Numbered from the stretch's first letter, positions 25,730-35,454 are shown. The stretch: DNA of 64,000 nt from Flavobacteriia bacterium (GCA_947463445.1 CANHRS010000001.1:1-64000); one strand, 5' to 3'. Program-made: numbers and translations. The notes: a model not told the origin generated them from the letters alone.

Positions 25730-26490
25730 TACTTCTTCAAGATTTCAAAAAGTACAGGGCGACTAGGGGTAGCATCATTTTCAAATGGAGCAGTTTGTAA
25801 ATTGAGCAAATACAATCCATCTTTTATGGAATCTTCTATGTAAACAAATTCCGTGATGGTTTTATGAAATTGTGGATTTGTTGGAACTTGCCAAAAAGCA
25901 TGGTGAAACAATAATTTCCCTTCGTCATTTTCTCGATCAACGGAAGGTAGATCAATTAAAAAATGTTGAACACCTTTTTGATTTAACAACTCGACACAAT
26001 CAACATCTAAATAAGGTGGATTAGTCGACGAATAGTTTTTATGCTTTTTGGATAGTTCATTTGGTGTGGTGCGTAAAACAATAGCTTCCACATGTAAACT
26101 TTGTATAGCGGTGGACATTTGAGATAAACTAATTACTTCGTCGAATAGTTGCTCTTTTTCATTCCATATTTTCTCTGGAATTATTGAAATTACTTCAGCT
26201 GTAAAGAACGAATCTTTTAGTTTTTTATTTACCGAATGTATCTCTGAAGTAATATGTCCCAAACATTCCGTATGGGTACCATGTCCATGTGGATTGAAAG
26301 AAATATTTCTAAAATTAGTACTACTTCCCTCCGTCACTAAACCTATAAATCCCTCCGCTCTGACAGGTTCAAAAATAGGTTTATCTACATACCAAGCCAA
26401 TGGATTTTGTTCATCATTGGAAAGGGGAATAGAAATATCCAAACCTTTAGAAGTATCGATATATCTTTCTGAATCTAAATGCAATAACAT
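25729..26490 (-). CDS. Cyclase-family metal-dependent hydrolase (kynurenine formamidase-like)
   Basis: 253 residues. The family signature H-x-G-T-H is present in 'NPHGHGTHTECLGHI' (about residues 67-81), where the histidines bind divalent metal, with later 'FLIDLPSVDRENDEGKLLFHH' (split here) carrying the conserved Asp and His-His. Members cleave N-formylkynurenine or related amides; several branches have other substrates. No kynurenine-pathway neighbours are present, so the substrate is open. It overlaps the next gene by one base. Confidence 0.85.
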   Translation of the reverse strand: MLLHLDSERYIDTSKGLDISIPLSNDEQNPLAWYVDKPIFEPVRAEGFIGLVTEGSSTNFRNISFNPHGHGTHTECLGHITSEIHSVNKKLKDSFFTAEVISIIPEKIWNEKEQLFDEVISLSQMSTAIQSLHVEAIVLRTTPNELSKKHKNYSSTNPPYLDVDCVELLNQKGVQHFLIDLPSVDRENDEGKLLFHHAFWQVPTNPQFHKTITEFVYIEDSIKDGLYLLNLQTAPFENDATPSRPVLFEILKK

Positions 26491-26496
26491 AACTAA

Positions 26497-27330
26497 TTAT
26501 TTAGGTAATTTAGCAAGCATCTTAACATAATCTTCTTTGAATGTATTTTTTCCAATACAACCCATGCCAACTTTTGCATTATGAAAATGCTCGATGCGGT
26601 TCTCTGGATTGGGATGCGTACTCAAAAATTCAGGAACCTTTCCTCCTTTGTTGTTTTTTTCTAATTTTTCAAAAAATCCAGCTGCTCCGTCCGCATTGTA
26701 AGGTGTACCACATAAATACAATACGGAACGTTGATCCGCTTCCGTTTCATGTCCTCTTGAATTTTTTAAATTAATTAATCCTAAACCTAATTGATTAATT
26801 TGTGGTGTAGTTTGACCTAAAGCTATCATTTGAGCAACTTCAAGAACGATTTGCAATCCATACATAGTAGTTATTTGTCTCGTAGAATGCCGCATATCTG
26901 CATGTCCAATTTCATGCGCTAACACACCCGCTAGTTGATCTTCGCTTTCTAAAAATTTCAAGATACCTGTATACACATAAATATAGCCTCCAGGAGTACA
27001 AAATGCATTTAAAGTATTGTCATCGTGTATAATGTGAATTTTCCAAGCAAATTCATTACGATAATCGACTTTTCCAGAATTTAGAATATTATCCTTGACT
27101 TTATTTACATATGCATAAATATCACGGTATTGATTTGGATCTAGAATCGGATACTGTTTGGGATCCGAAGCAATTTGTCTTTCAGTTTGTACCCCAAAAT
27201 TTTTATCCGCAGAAAGTGGCAATATATTAAACCCTTTGCCTTTATTTTTAGGATCAATTATTCCACATGCTCCAATGCCTAGAACGATGGCAATAATCAA
27301 TAAACGATATTTTGTTTTCATAAATTTCAT
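26497..27330 (-). CDS. M48 family metalloprotease, lipoprotein
   Basis: 277 residues. A lipobox 'LGIGAC' (about 19-24 of the longer reading) predicts a lipid-anchored envelope protein. The zinc motif H-E-x-x-H is in 'VLAHEIGHADMRHS' (about 137-150), with the third ligand Glu in 'RGHETEADQRSV' (about 195-206). This matches the periplasmic BepA/LoiP-like group that handles misfolded outer-membrane proteins; here the C-terminal TPR of BepA is missing, so LoiP-like is closer. Start could also be the ATG at 27321. The cyclase-like gene follows after six bases. Confidence 0.88.
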   Translation of the reverse strand: MKFMKTKYRLLIIAIVLGIGACGIIDPKNKGKGFNILPLSADKNFGVQTERQIASDPKQYPILDPNQYRDIYAYVNKVKDNILNSGKVDYRNEFAWKIHIIHDDNTLNAFCTPGGYIYVYTGILKFLESEDQLAGVLAHEIGHADMRHSTRQITTMYGLQIVLEVAQMIALGQTTPQINQLGLGLINLKNSRGHETEADQRSVLYLCGTPYNADGAAGFFEKLEKNNKGGKVPEFLSTHPNPENRIEHFHNAKVGMGCIGKNTFKEDYVKMLAKLPK

Positions 27331-27453
27331 TTTACATAATTGATTATTAATATAGATTTTTCGAGGCAGACAAGAAATTTATTCCGCAGTTTACATTAGT
27401 AAATGAGGAGATAAATTTTGATGTCGAACGAAGAAAAAGCATATTATAATCAA

Positions 27454-30279
27454 TTATATTACGACGTTAACGATTCGACCTGGAACTACGATTAACTTCT
27501 TCGGAGCCTTACCTTCCAAATATTTATTCATTTCATGCATTCCAAGGATGTGTTCTTCAATTGCTTTCACCTCCATACTTGCTGGCAAATCTACTTTAAA
27601 ACGAACTTTTCCATTAAAGGATATTGGATACGAAAATGAATCCGAAACCAAATACGATTCATTACAAATAGGGAAAGCTGCATAACTCAAAGTTCCTGCT
27701 TCATGACCTAATTTCACCCATAATTCTTCACAAATATGCGGAGCATATGGAGACAATAAAACCACCAAATTTGTTAATATTTCACGATTATTACATTTTT
27801 GTTCACCTAATTCATTCGTTGCAATCATGAAGTTGGAAACCCCAGTATTAAATGAGAATCGCTCTAAATCAGAAGTCACTTTCTGAATTGTTTTATGTAA
27901 TGTTTTTAGCGCATCTTTACTTGCTTCTCCTTCTGAAACTAAAAAGCTATTTTCTATACCCTGGTGAAATAATCTCCAAAACTTACGCAAGAAATTATGT
28001 ACGCCATTTATTCCTTTGGTATCCCAAGGTTTCGCTTGTTCAATCGGGCCCAAAAACATTTCATACATACGCAAGGTATCTGCACCAAATTTTTCTACCA
28101 ACTCATCTGGAGTTTGCACGTTGAATTTAGATTTAGACATTTTCTCCACTTCGGTACCACACACATACGTTCCATCTTCTTCTAAAATGAATTCAGCATT
28201 TTTATATTCCTCACGCCAATTTTTAAATGCTTCGATATCCAATTTGTCATTATCCACAAACGAAATATCAACGTGTAATGGAATGGTAGTATATTGATCT
28301 TTTTTAGAAGCAGTTACATAGGTATTTCCATCAGTAGTTCGATAGACAAAACTACTTCTACCTAAAATCATCCCTTGATTGATCATTTTTTGGAAAGGTT
28401 CGTCAAAACTTATGAAGCCTTGATCAAATAAAAACTTATTCCAGAAACGTGCATATAACAAGTGACCTGTCGCATGTTCTGAACCTCCTATATACAAATC
28501 AACACTATTCCAATAGTCCGATTTTTCTTTATCTGCAAATGCAACTTCGTTAGTTGCATCCATGTAACGCAAGAAATACCAAGAACTACCAGCCCAACCT
28601 GGCATAGTATTTAACTCTAAAGGAAAGATAGTTATATCATCAATTAGATCATTAGATACAACGGTTTTTTTAGTTGTATCCCAAGCCCAGTTTTTCGAGT
28701 TACCTAAAGGCGGTTGACCGTCTTTTGTAGGTAGATATTTCTCTACTTCTGGAAGGATAATTGGTAAGTGTTTAACATCAATCATTTTTGGTAATCCATC
28801 TTGGTAATATACCGGAAATGGTTCACCCCAATAGCGTTGTCTAGAAAACACAGCATCACGTAAACGGTAATTTGTTTTCCCTTTTCCTAATCCACGTGCT
28901 TCAATCTCAACGATTACTTTTTTCATCGCATCTTTCACCTCCAAACCTGAAAGAAAATCTGAATTTGCTATTTTGCCTGATTTCTCTGTATAAGCACTTT
29001 CTGAAACATCGATATTTTCAAAAATATTTTTAATCTCAATATGGAAATGCTTTGCAAAATCCCAATCGCGTTGATCACCACAAGGAACCGCCATCACAGC
29101 ACCTGTTCCATAGGATGCTAATACATAATCTCCAATCCAAATCTGAATTTTTTCGCCTGTAAATGGATGCAAAGCATAAGCCCCTGTAAACTGTCCTGAA
29201 ATATTCTTGACGTCTGACTGTCGATCGCGTTCTGACTTTAAAGATGCTGTTTTTTTGTAATCTTCAATTGCTGTTTTATATGCTTCGGTTGTAATTAAAT
29301 CAACCAATGGATGTTCAGGTGCTAATACCATAAACGAAACTCCGAAAACAGTATCAGGACGAGTAGTAAACACCTCGATAACTGAATCTGTCAATTTGGA
29401 ATCTGCAATTTTGAATTTTAAAGAACAACCTGTCGATTTTCCAATCCAATTTCGTTGAATGTCTTTTACGGAATCAGTCCAATCCAATCCTTCCAATCCA
29501 GTCAATAAACGTTCTGCGTAAGCTTTAATTCGCATCGACCACTGACGCATTAATTTTTGCTCTACTGGGTGACCTCCTCGTTCCGAAACACCATTCACAA
29601 TCTCATCGTTTGCTAATACTGTTCCTAATTTTGGACACCAATTTACCCAAGAATCAGCCAAAAATGCCAAACGATAGGTTTGAAGTATGTCTTCTTTTTG
29701 TTTGGAATCAAATAAATTCCATTGTTCTGCAGTAAATGTTACCTCACAATCTGTACAAGCATCTACATTTTTATTTCCTTCTTTTTCAAATACTTCTATC
29801 AACGAAGAAATTCGTTCTGCTTTATCTTTGGAGTTATCATAATAACAATCAAACAACTGCATAAAAATCCATTGTGTCCATTTATAATATTCTGGACTAG
29901 AAGTTCGCACCTCACGCGACCAATCGAAGGAAAAGCCAACATTATCTAACTGATCACGGTAACGCAATATATTTTCTTCTGTCGTAACTGCTGGATGTTG
30001 TCCTGTTTGAATCGCATATTGCTCTGCTGGCAAACCAAACGAATCATACCCCATTGGATGTAATACATTAAAACCTTTCAAACGTTTGTATCGCGCATAA
30101 ATATCCGAAGCAATATATCCTAGCGGGTGACCAACATGTAAACCTGCACCTGAAGGATATGGAAACATATCCAGTACATAATATTTTGGTTTATCAGAAG
30201 TGTTTGGTGTTTTAAAATTTTGATTTTCAGCCCAAAATTTTCTCCATTTGGTCTCTATCTCGCGAAATGTATATTCCAT
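27454..30279 (-). CDS. leuS: Leucyl-tRNA synthetase
   Basis: 941 residues. The class I HIGH signature is 'GLHVGHPLGY' (residues about 46-55) and the KMSKS signature is 'EKMSKSKFN' (about 711-719). The CP1 editing domain is present (about 280-470) with the 'TTRPDTVFG' substrate loop (about 307-315). Anticodon-binding and C-terminal domains follow, ending with 'LIVVPGRIVNVVI', the family's terminal strand. The enzyme charges tRNA-Leu in the cytoplasm. Two extra stretches (about 147-190 and 665-705) resemble the insertions seen in other Bacteroidota LeuS. A near-consensus -7 box precedes it. Confidence 0.97.
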   Translation of the reverse strand: MEYTFREIETKWRKFWAENQNFKTPNTSDKPKYYVLDMFPYPSGAGLHVGHPLGYIASDIYARYKRLKGFNVLHPMGYDSFGLPAEQYAIQTGQHPAVTTEENILRYRDQLDNVGFSFDWSREVRTSSPEYYKWTQWIFMQLFDCYYDNSKDKAERISSLIEVFEKEGNKNVDACTDCEVTFTAEQWNLFDSKQKEDILQTYRLAFLADSWVNWCPKLGTVLANDEIVNGVSERGGHPVEQKLMRQWSMRIKAYAERLLTGLEGLDWTDSVKDIQRNWIGKSTGCSLKFKIADSKLTDSVIEVFTTRPDTVFGVSFMVLAPEHPLVDLITTEAYKTAIEDYKKTASLKSERDRQSDVKNISGQFTGAYALHPFTGEKIQIWIGDYVLASYGTGAVMAVPCGDQRDWDFAKHFHIEIKNIFENIDVSESAYTEKSGKIANSDFLSGLEVKDAMKKVIVEIEARGLGKGKTNYRLRDAVFSRQRYWGEPFPVYYQDGLPKMIDVKHLPIILPEVEKYLPTKDGQPPLGNSKNWAWDTTKKTVVSNDLIDDITIFPLELNTMPGWAGSSWYFLRYMDATNEVAFADKEKSDYWNSVDLYIGGSEHATGHLLYARFWNKFLFDQGFISFDEPFQKMINQGMILGRSSFVYRTTDGNTYVTASKKDQYTTIPLHVDISFVDNDKLDIEAFKNWREEYKNAEFILEEDGTYVCGTEVEKMSKSKFNVQTPDELVEKFGADTLRMYEMFLGPIEQAKPWDTKGINGVHNFLRKFWRLFHQGIENSFLVSEGEASKDALKTLHKTIQKVTSDLERFSFNTGVSNFMIATNELGEQKCNNREILTNLVVLLSPYAPHICEELWVKLGHEAGTLSYAAFPICNESYLVSDSFSYPISFNGKVRFKVDLPASMEVKAIEEHILGMHEMNKYLEGKAPKKLIVVPGRIVNVVI

Positions 30280-30306
30280 GCTACTAACTTATTTTTTTGA
30301 AAAAGT

Positions 30307-30314
30307 AAAGATAG
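30307..30314 (-). promoter_or_regulatory. -7-like box TATCTTTA (leuS)
   Basis: Minus-strand near-match to TAnnTTTG, 27 bases before the leuS ATG and downstream of the lpxB stop. Confidence 0.35.
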
Positions 30315-30349
30315 AATATTTTTAAACGCTTTTAACGTTCTTTTTGTCA

Positions 30350-31465
30350 CTATTTACTTGTTGCTAGAATGTTCTCCGCAACCTTTTCGCTCGCACTTCC
30401 ATTACCCAACATTTCAATTAATGTCGCACAATCTTTTGCTTGTTGCGCACGTTTTTCACCTCCTTGTAGAACAAACGATAGTTCTTCCGCAACTTGATCT
30501 ACATTACAAGCATCTTGTATCAATTCACGCACTACTTCTCTATCGAAAATTAAATTTACCAGCGAAATAAACTTAATTTTTATCAAGCGTTTTGCGATTG
30601 TGTAGGATATTGGTGACGCAATGTAACACACTACTTGTGGAACTCCAAAAAGTGCTGTTTCTAATGTCGCAGTGCCAGAAGTAACTAATGCTGCTTCTGC
30701 AGATTCTAGAATTTCATATGTTTTTCCAAACAAAATTTTCGCATTATAACCCTCAATAAATGGCGCATAAAAAGTTTCTTCCAATGAAGGTGCTCCAGCA
30801 ATAACAAATTGATAATTTGAAAATTTACCTGCGGCCTCCAACATGACAGGTAGCTTAGTTCTAACCTCTTGCCGCCTGCTCCCAGGTAAAATTGCTACAA
30901 TCGGCTTTTCTACCCCCATAACCGTCGCGCGTCCCTCGTCCCTCGTCCCTCGATAGTCCGCAATAGCATCTACTAATGGGTTTCCAACATATACTACATC
31001 AAAATCATACTTCTTGAAAAAAGCAGTTTCAAAAGGAAAAATGGTAAATAATGTATCTACGTACTTTTTGATTTTATATACACGAGACTCTTTCCAAGCC
31101 CACACTTTCGGAGATATGTAATAATAAACCTTGATTCCTTGTGATTTAGCCCATTTTGCCATGCGCAAATTAAATCCAGGATAATCAATTAAAACGAGTG
31201 CATCCGGTTGAAATAACAGAATATCCTCCTTACACTTTTTGAAATTTTGTACAATACGACCTAAATTCATTACAACTTCCACAAAGCCCATAAAAGCCAA
31301 AGCTTTATAATGTTTTTCTGGCTTCCGAGACGCTGCTTTCTCCATTAAATCACCACCCCAAAAACGAAGGTCAATGGCGGCGTCTTTTTGAATTAATGCC
31401 TTGATTAAATTGGATCCATGTAAATCACCCGATGCTTCTCCAGCTATTAAAAAAAGCTTCATCAA
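30350..31465 (-). CDS. lpxB: Lipid-A-disaccharide synthase LpxB with a repeat-coded linker
   Basis: 371 residues. GT19 enzyme that joins UDP-2,3-diacylglucosamine and lipid X into the lipid A disaccharide. Seen: 'LIAGEASGDLHGSNLI' (about 5-20), 'FMGFVEVVMNL', 'YYISPKVWAWKESRV' (about 115-129) and 'AILPGSRRQEV' (about 191-201), with the C-terminal 'VTSGTATLETAL'. The linker before 'PGSR' is unusual: residues about 172-182 (RGTRDEGRAT region) are encoded by an in-frame CGAGGGA tandem repeat at 30921-30951. Start is ATG 31465 or the next ATG at 31462. The small membrane protein gene ends one base upstream. Confidence 0.93.
   Translation of the reverse strand: MMKLFLIAGEASGDLHGSNLIKALIQKDAAIDLRFWGGDLMEKAASRKPEKHYKALAFMGFVEVVMNLGRIVQNFKKCKEDILLFQPDALVLIDYPGFNLRMAKWAKSQGIKVYYYISPKVWAWKESRVYKIKKYVDTLFTIFPFETAFFKKYDFDVVYVGNPLVDAIADYRGTRDEGRATVMGVEKPIVAILPGSRRQEVRTKLPVMLEAAGKFSNYQFVIAGAPSLEETFYAPFIEGYNAKILFGKTYEILESAEAALVTSGTATLETALFGVPQVVCYIASPISYTIAKRLIKIKFISLVNLIFDREVVRELIQDACNVDQVAEELSFVLQGGEKRAQQAKDCATLIEMLGNGSASEKVAENILATSK
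30921..30951 (-). repeat. CGAGGGA tandem repeat inside lpxB
   Basis: On the coding strand, three tandem CGAGGGA units are followed by the related CGCGCGACGG. The block is G-rich in an AT-rich gene and lies in the linker between the two Rossmann-like domains, where length variation is tolerated. It resembles the GACGAG-type repeats found at gene ends in the same orientation. Confidence 0.75.
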
Positions 31466-31466
31466 G

Positions 31467-31784
31467 TTATTTTATATATTGAACGTACACGATGTAAGGA
31501 ATAAAAGACATCGATGCTAAAATAATTCCTGTGGTAAAGTTATAGCGACGTTTATTTAAAGACCAATAAAACCAACTGAGATTAGCAATCACCGAAATCG
31601 AAAGAATTTTACAACGAAAAATATCATTCGTAAAAAACATATCCCAATAATAATCAAATTTTAAAAAACTTGAATTATCAATCCAAGGATAAATAAACTC
31701 CACAATAGGTGTCGCTAAAAAAACGGTTACTAATCCAAGTAATAGTCCGTATGTATGCTGTTTACTCCAATAGCGTAGATTCAT
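31467..31784 (-). CDS. Small multi-pass membrane protein upstream of lpxB
   Basis: 105 residues with three predicted membrane segments (about 12-32, 58-74, 84-102). No family is recognised. It ends one base before the lpxB start, so the two are almost certainly co-transcribed and perhaps translationally coupled, which hints at an envelope role. Its promoter box ends four bases before the ATG, a candidate leaderless start. Confidence 0.7.
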   Translation of the reverse strand: MNLRYWSKQHTYGLLLGLVTVFLATPIVEFIYPWIDNSSFLKFDYYWDMFFTNDIFRCKILSISVIANLSWFYWSLNKRRYNFTTGIILASMSFIPYIVYVQYIK

Positions 31785-31788
31785 AACT

Positions 31789-31796
31789 CAAAGATA
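31789..31796 (-). promoter_or_regulatory. -7 promoter box TATCTTTG, four bases before ATG
   Basis: Minus-strand TAnnTTTG match directly ahead of the ATG at 31784. Together with the rnpA box it makes a divergent promoter region of only about 70 bases. Confidence 0.5.
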
Positions 31797-31840
31797 AAGA
31801 CTTTTTGTTTTGAAACATTTAATATAATTGAAATTAAATC

Positions 31841-31848
31841 TACATTTG
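31841..31848 (+). promoter_or_regulatory. -7 promoter box TACATTTG, five bases before ATG (rnpA)
   Basis: Plus-strand TAnnTTTG match ending five bases before the rnpA ATG at 31854. Confidence 0.5.
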
Positions 31849-31853
31849 TTAAT

Positions 31854-32246
31854 ATGAATCAATCCCTCGGAAAAGAATACAAACTCTGCAGTCAAAAAAT
31901 TATACAACAAATTTTTGAAGAAAAACGCAGTGTGAAACAATTTCCGTTTGTACTGAATTATTGTTTCTCCGAATTACCTTCAGAAAAATCATTTCAAATC
32001 GTAATAGCAGCACCTAAACGAATTTTCAGAAAAGCACACGACAGAAACAGAATTAAACGTTTATGCAAAGAAACTATTCGAAAAAATAAATATATATTAG
32101 AAGAATACCTAACGGAAAACAAACAACAATTAGCCTTATTTTTTGTCTATACAAACAAAGAAGAAATGGTCTATGAAGTTCTTTTTAAAAAAACGGAAAC
32201 ACTCTTTAAAAAATTAATCACAGAATTCAGTAAATTAGACGCTTAA
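31854..32246 (+). CDS. rnpA: Ribonuclease P protein component
   Basis: 130 residues. The RNR signature 'RKAHDRNRIKRLCKETIRKNK', here seen as 'AHDRNRIKRLCKETIR' at about residues 61-76, binds the 5' leader of pre-tRNA and the RNase P RNA. The remaining ferredoxin-like fold is short but complete, with 'LALFFVYTNKE' near the end. RnpA assists the catalytic RNA in maturing tRNA 5' ends. rpmH, its usual upstream partner in bacteria, is not next to it. The S41 protease follows closely on the same strand. Confidence 0.92.
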   Translation: MNQSLGKEYKLCSQKIIQQIFEEKRSVKQFPFVLNYCFSELPSEKSFQIVIAAPKRIFRKAHDRNRIKRLCKETIRKNKYILEEYLTENKQQLALFFVYTNKEEMVYEVLFKKTETLFKKLITEFSKLDA

Positions 32247-32261
32247 TTCATCTTGAAACAC

Positions 32262-33896
32262 ATGTATATTATGCAAAAAATACTTTTTTTAGTTCTTACT
32301 CTCATCATAACTGTAAAAATATCCGCCCAATCTAATGGATTCGAGCTGATCAAAGGAATGGAATTAATGGATTTAATCCACCAAAATCTAGAATTGCATT
32401 ATGTCGATGAACCGAAGCCAGGAAAACTTTGCAAGGTCGCAATTGACGCCATGTTGAAAGAACTAGACCCATATACAGTTTATTACCATGAAGCTAACAT
32501 GGAAGATTATAGAATGATGACGACTGGTCAATATGGTGGTATCGGTGCATTAATTCGTAAAATCGATAATTGCATATATATATCTGAACCTTACGAAGGA
32601 AATCCTGCACAAAAAGCAGGGTTAAAAGCAGGGGATAAAATCATTTCTATTGATGGGAAAGATATGTGTAATAAAACTTCCGACGATGTTTCAGCTGCTT
32701 TGAAAGGCCCTAAAGGAACTACAATTCAAGTAAAGGTATTGCGAGATGGTAAAGAAATAAACATACCTATTACAAGAGATGAAATAAAAATTCCAGATGT
32801 ACCCTATGCTGGTATACTTTCTAAAAATATTGGATACATCAAATTAAATAGTTTTACGCAAACAGCATCTGAAGAAGTAATAAAGGCGTTTAAAGATTTG
32901 AAAAGTCAAGGAATGAAAGAGTTAATCTTAGATTTACGTGATAACGGAGGAGGATTACTCATGGAAGCTGTTAAAATTGTAAATATGTTCATCCCTAAAA
33001 ATCAACTCGTTGTTAGCACAAAAGGCAGAATTCAAGATGAAAATAAACTATACATTACATCAGAAGAGCCTCTTGACCTTACGATTCCTTTAGTCGTATT
33101 AATTGATGAAGGGTCCGCTTCAGCAAGCGAAATTGTTTCTGGTAGTTTACAAGATTTAGACCGTGCTGTAATTATCGGAACCACATCTTATGGTAAAGGG
33201 TTAGTACAACGTACATTCGACCTAAAATATGGTTCAAAAATGAAACTGACAATTGCAAAATATTACACTCCTTCTGGAAGATGTGTGCAAAAATTAGAAT
33301 ACTACGAAAAAGCGGAAGGTGAACGTCCACATGCAATTGCAGATTCTTTAATCAAAAAATTTAAAACTACAAACGGAAGAGAAGTGATTGATGGAAGAGG
33401 TATTGAACCAGATATCAAAATAAAAGAAAAAGAATTTAGCAGACTAACTGCAATGTTAGTAAACAAAAACTTCATCTTTAATTACGCTACTAACTACGCC
33501 AACACACACACTTCTATACCGGAAGCTGGTACTTTTGCATTAACTAAAGAGGATTACGAAGATTTTAAAAAATTAGTTTTAAAAGACACGTTTGACTATA
33601 CAACTGCTTCAGAAGAAATGCTACGTAAAATGCGTAAAACCGCTGAAGAAGAAGGTTATTTCGACGATTCAAAAACAGAATATGAGGCGTTATTCAAAAA
33701 ATTAACCCCTTCAAAAGAAAGTGATTTAGAAAAATTTAAAGTGGAGATTAGTAATATTTTGGAGAATGAAATCGTATCAAGATTTTATTTCCAAAAAGGA
33801 AGAGCAATTCATGCGTTTAAATCCGATAATTTCGTCGAAAAAGCAAAAGAAATTATACTAAATTCGAAAGAAATAAATACGATTTTGAAAAAATAA
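32262..33896 (+). CDS. S41 family C-terminal processing (Tsp-like) protease
   Basis: About 544 residues. Signal peptide (about 1-23, ending 'KISAQ'). A PDZ domain at about 80-165 carries 'GNPAQKAGLKAGDKIISIDG'. The S41 catalytic core has the nucleophile serine in 'DEGSASASEIVSGSLQDL' (about 281-298) and the lysine base in 'TSYGKGLVQ' (about 309-317). The family clips C-termini of periplasmic proteins, often lipoproteins or peptidoglycan hydrolases. The C-terminal 150 residues are helical and charged. ATG 32262 or 32271 both fit; the TTG at 32253 is less likely. It lies 15 bases after rnpA. Confidence 0.92.
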   Translation: MYIMQKILFLVLTLIITVKISAQSNGFELIKGMELMDLIHQNLELHYVDEPKPGKLCKVAIDAMLKELDPYTVYYHEANMEDYRMMTTGQYGGIGALIRKIDNCIYISEPYEGNPAQKAGLKAGDKIISIDGKDMCNKTSDDVSAALKGPKGTTIQVKVLRDGKEINIPITRDEIKIPDVPYAGILSKNIGYIKLNSFTQTASEEVIKAFKDLKSQGMKELILDLRDNGGGLLMEAVKIVNMFIPKNQLVVSTKGRIQDENKLYITSEEPLDLTIPLVVLIDEGSASASEIVSGSLQDLDRAVIIGTTSYGKGLVQRTFDLKYGSKMKLTIAKYYTPSGRCVQKLEYYEKAEGERPHAIADSLIKKFKTTNGREVIDGRGIEPDIKIKEKEFSRLTAMLVNKNFIFNYATNYANTHTSIPEAGTFALTKEDYEDFKKLVLKDTFDYTTASEEMLRKMRKTAEEEGYFDDSKTEYEALFKKLTPSKESDLEKFKVEISNILENEIVSRFYFQKGRAIHAFKSDNFVEKAKEIILNSKEINTILKK

Positions 33897-33909
33897 TCGT
33901 TAGTATCGT

Positions 33910-35454
33910 ATGTTTCTTCAAAAAATGAATCCAAAAAACACCCAATTACTTTTATTAGTTGGTTGCTTATTCGTTCTAATTGGACTTCTATTTAGTAAGG
34001 CAATATTATCTTTAAGTACCGCATATTTAATACTGTTATTTATTTTGTTCGGAAACTATTCAGAAGGTTTTATACGAATACAAAAAAATATATCCCTACT
34101 TCTATTTATCCTTTTCATTGGATTTTATATTACCTCATTATTTTGGTCTAAACTAATTATTTCAGGACTTTCAGACTTACTCTCCAAAGGCAATTTAATT
34201 CTTTTACCGATAATTTTAGTTGCATTACCAGTTTTATCGAATAAAAACAAAGCAATCATTTTACAACTTTTTGCAGGTTTAGTAATTATTGAAAGTTGTA
34301 TAAATTTTAGTAATTTTTATCTAAATTACTCTCCGGATAAAGACATAAGAACAATGTCTTTATTTGTTTCACACATTCGTTTCTCCTTATTTGTTGTTTT
34401 TGCACTATGCATTCTAGCCTATCAAAAAATCGCGAAAATTAGCACTAATATACTACGCTGGATGGGAATAGTTTGGTTGCTTTTTTATATCTACTATGCA
34501 CAAGTATTAAGCGGTGTATTAGCACTACTAATATGTATTTTTGTTTCTTTAATACTCGGGATAAAGAGCACCCATAAAAGAGTAGTAATGTATTCACTTA
34601 TAGTTTTAACTGCTATTATTTCATCTTTAGGTGTTTTTATTTTTAATACTTCTTCCAACGAAAAAATAAACATCCAAGCATATCCTACACATACAAAACT
34701 AGGACATCTATATTTTCACGATACTACGTCAAATGCAACGGAAAATGGATATCCATTACATTGTTTTATTAATGAAAAAGAGTTAGATAGCACTTGGAAG
34801 ACAAAATCAACTATTGCACTCACATCTTTGACAAAAAACAACTTTAACTACCATACTGTATTGATACGCTACTTAACATCTAAAGGACTCACAAAAGATG
34901 CAGAAGGGATAAATAAATTGTCCAATCAGGACATAAAAAACATTGAATTAGGAATTCCTACTATTTTAAGCTTACAAACTGGTTTACAAAACAGATTAAA
35001 CGAGTTACATTATCAATTAAATTGTTTTGAAAATCCAAATGGTCATAGTATTTTACAACGCTTAGAATATTGGAAAACTGGATGGTCCATTTTTAAAAAA
35101 AACTGGTTTATAGGAACTGGAATTGGAGATTATAAAGAAGCATACCAAACAGAATACATGAATTTGAACTCGCTACTTCAACAAAAGAACAGACTAGAAA
35201 GCCATAACCAATTTTTAGGAATCGCAATAGCTACAGGTAGTGTCGGATTATTATTATTCTTACTGCATTTGACCTATACCTTTCGAATATTCTGGCAAAA
35301 AAAAGAGGTAATACCTGTCCTTTTTCTTTCGATATGTATATCCTCTTTTTTAGTAGAAGATACATTAACAACTTTGGCGGGTATGAGCTTTTTTAGTTTT
35401 TTTATAGGATTATTTTTAACAAATAATTCTATAAAAAACGAAGTAAATAATTAA
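33910..35454 (+). CDS. O-antigen ligase/polymerase-like membrane protein (Wzy_C type)
   Basis: 514 residues with about 11-12 membrane segments and a large loop (about 245-420) holding 'RLEYWKTGWSIFKKNWFIGTG' (seen as 'EYWKTGWSIFKKNW') followed by 'GIGDYKEAY' and 'LESHNQFLGIA'. W-x-x-G-W-x-x-x-x-x-P/N-W/L-x-G-x-G and the later H-N are the Wzy_C/WaaL loop hallmarks, with His in H-N important for transfer of a lipid-linked glycan. The substrate is unknown. It follows the S41 protease by 13 bases and overlaps the DUF1501 gene tail-to-tail by four bases. Confidence 0.82.
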   Translation: MFLQKMNPKNTQLLLLVGCLFVLIGLLFSKAILSLSTAYLILLFILFGNYSEGFIRIQKNISLLLFILFIGFYITSLFWSKLIISGLSDLLSKGNLILLPIILVALPVLSNKNKAIILQLFAGLVIIESCINFSNFYLNYSPDKDIRTMSLFVSHIRFSLFVVFALCILAYQKIAKISTNILRWMGIVWLLFYIYYAQVLSGVLALLICIFVSLILGIKSTHKRVVMYSLIVLTAIISSLGVFIFNTSSNEKINIQAYPTHTKLGHLYFHDTTSNATENGYPLHCFINEKELDSTWKTKSTIALTSLTKNNFNYHTVLIRYLTSKGLTKDAEGINKLSNQDIKNIELGIPTILSLQTGLQNRLNELHYQLNCFENPNGHSILQRLEYWKTGWSIFKKNWFIGTGIGDYKEAYQTEYMNLNSLLQQKNRLESHNQFLGIAIATGSVGLLLFLLHLTYTFRIFWQKKEVIPVLFLSICISSFLVEDTLTTLAGMSFFSFFIGLFLTNNSIKNEVNN

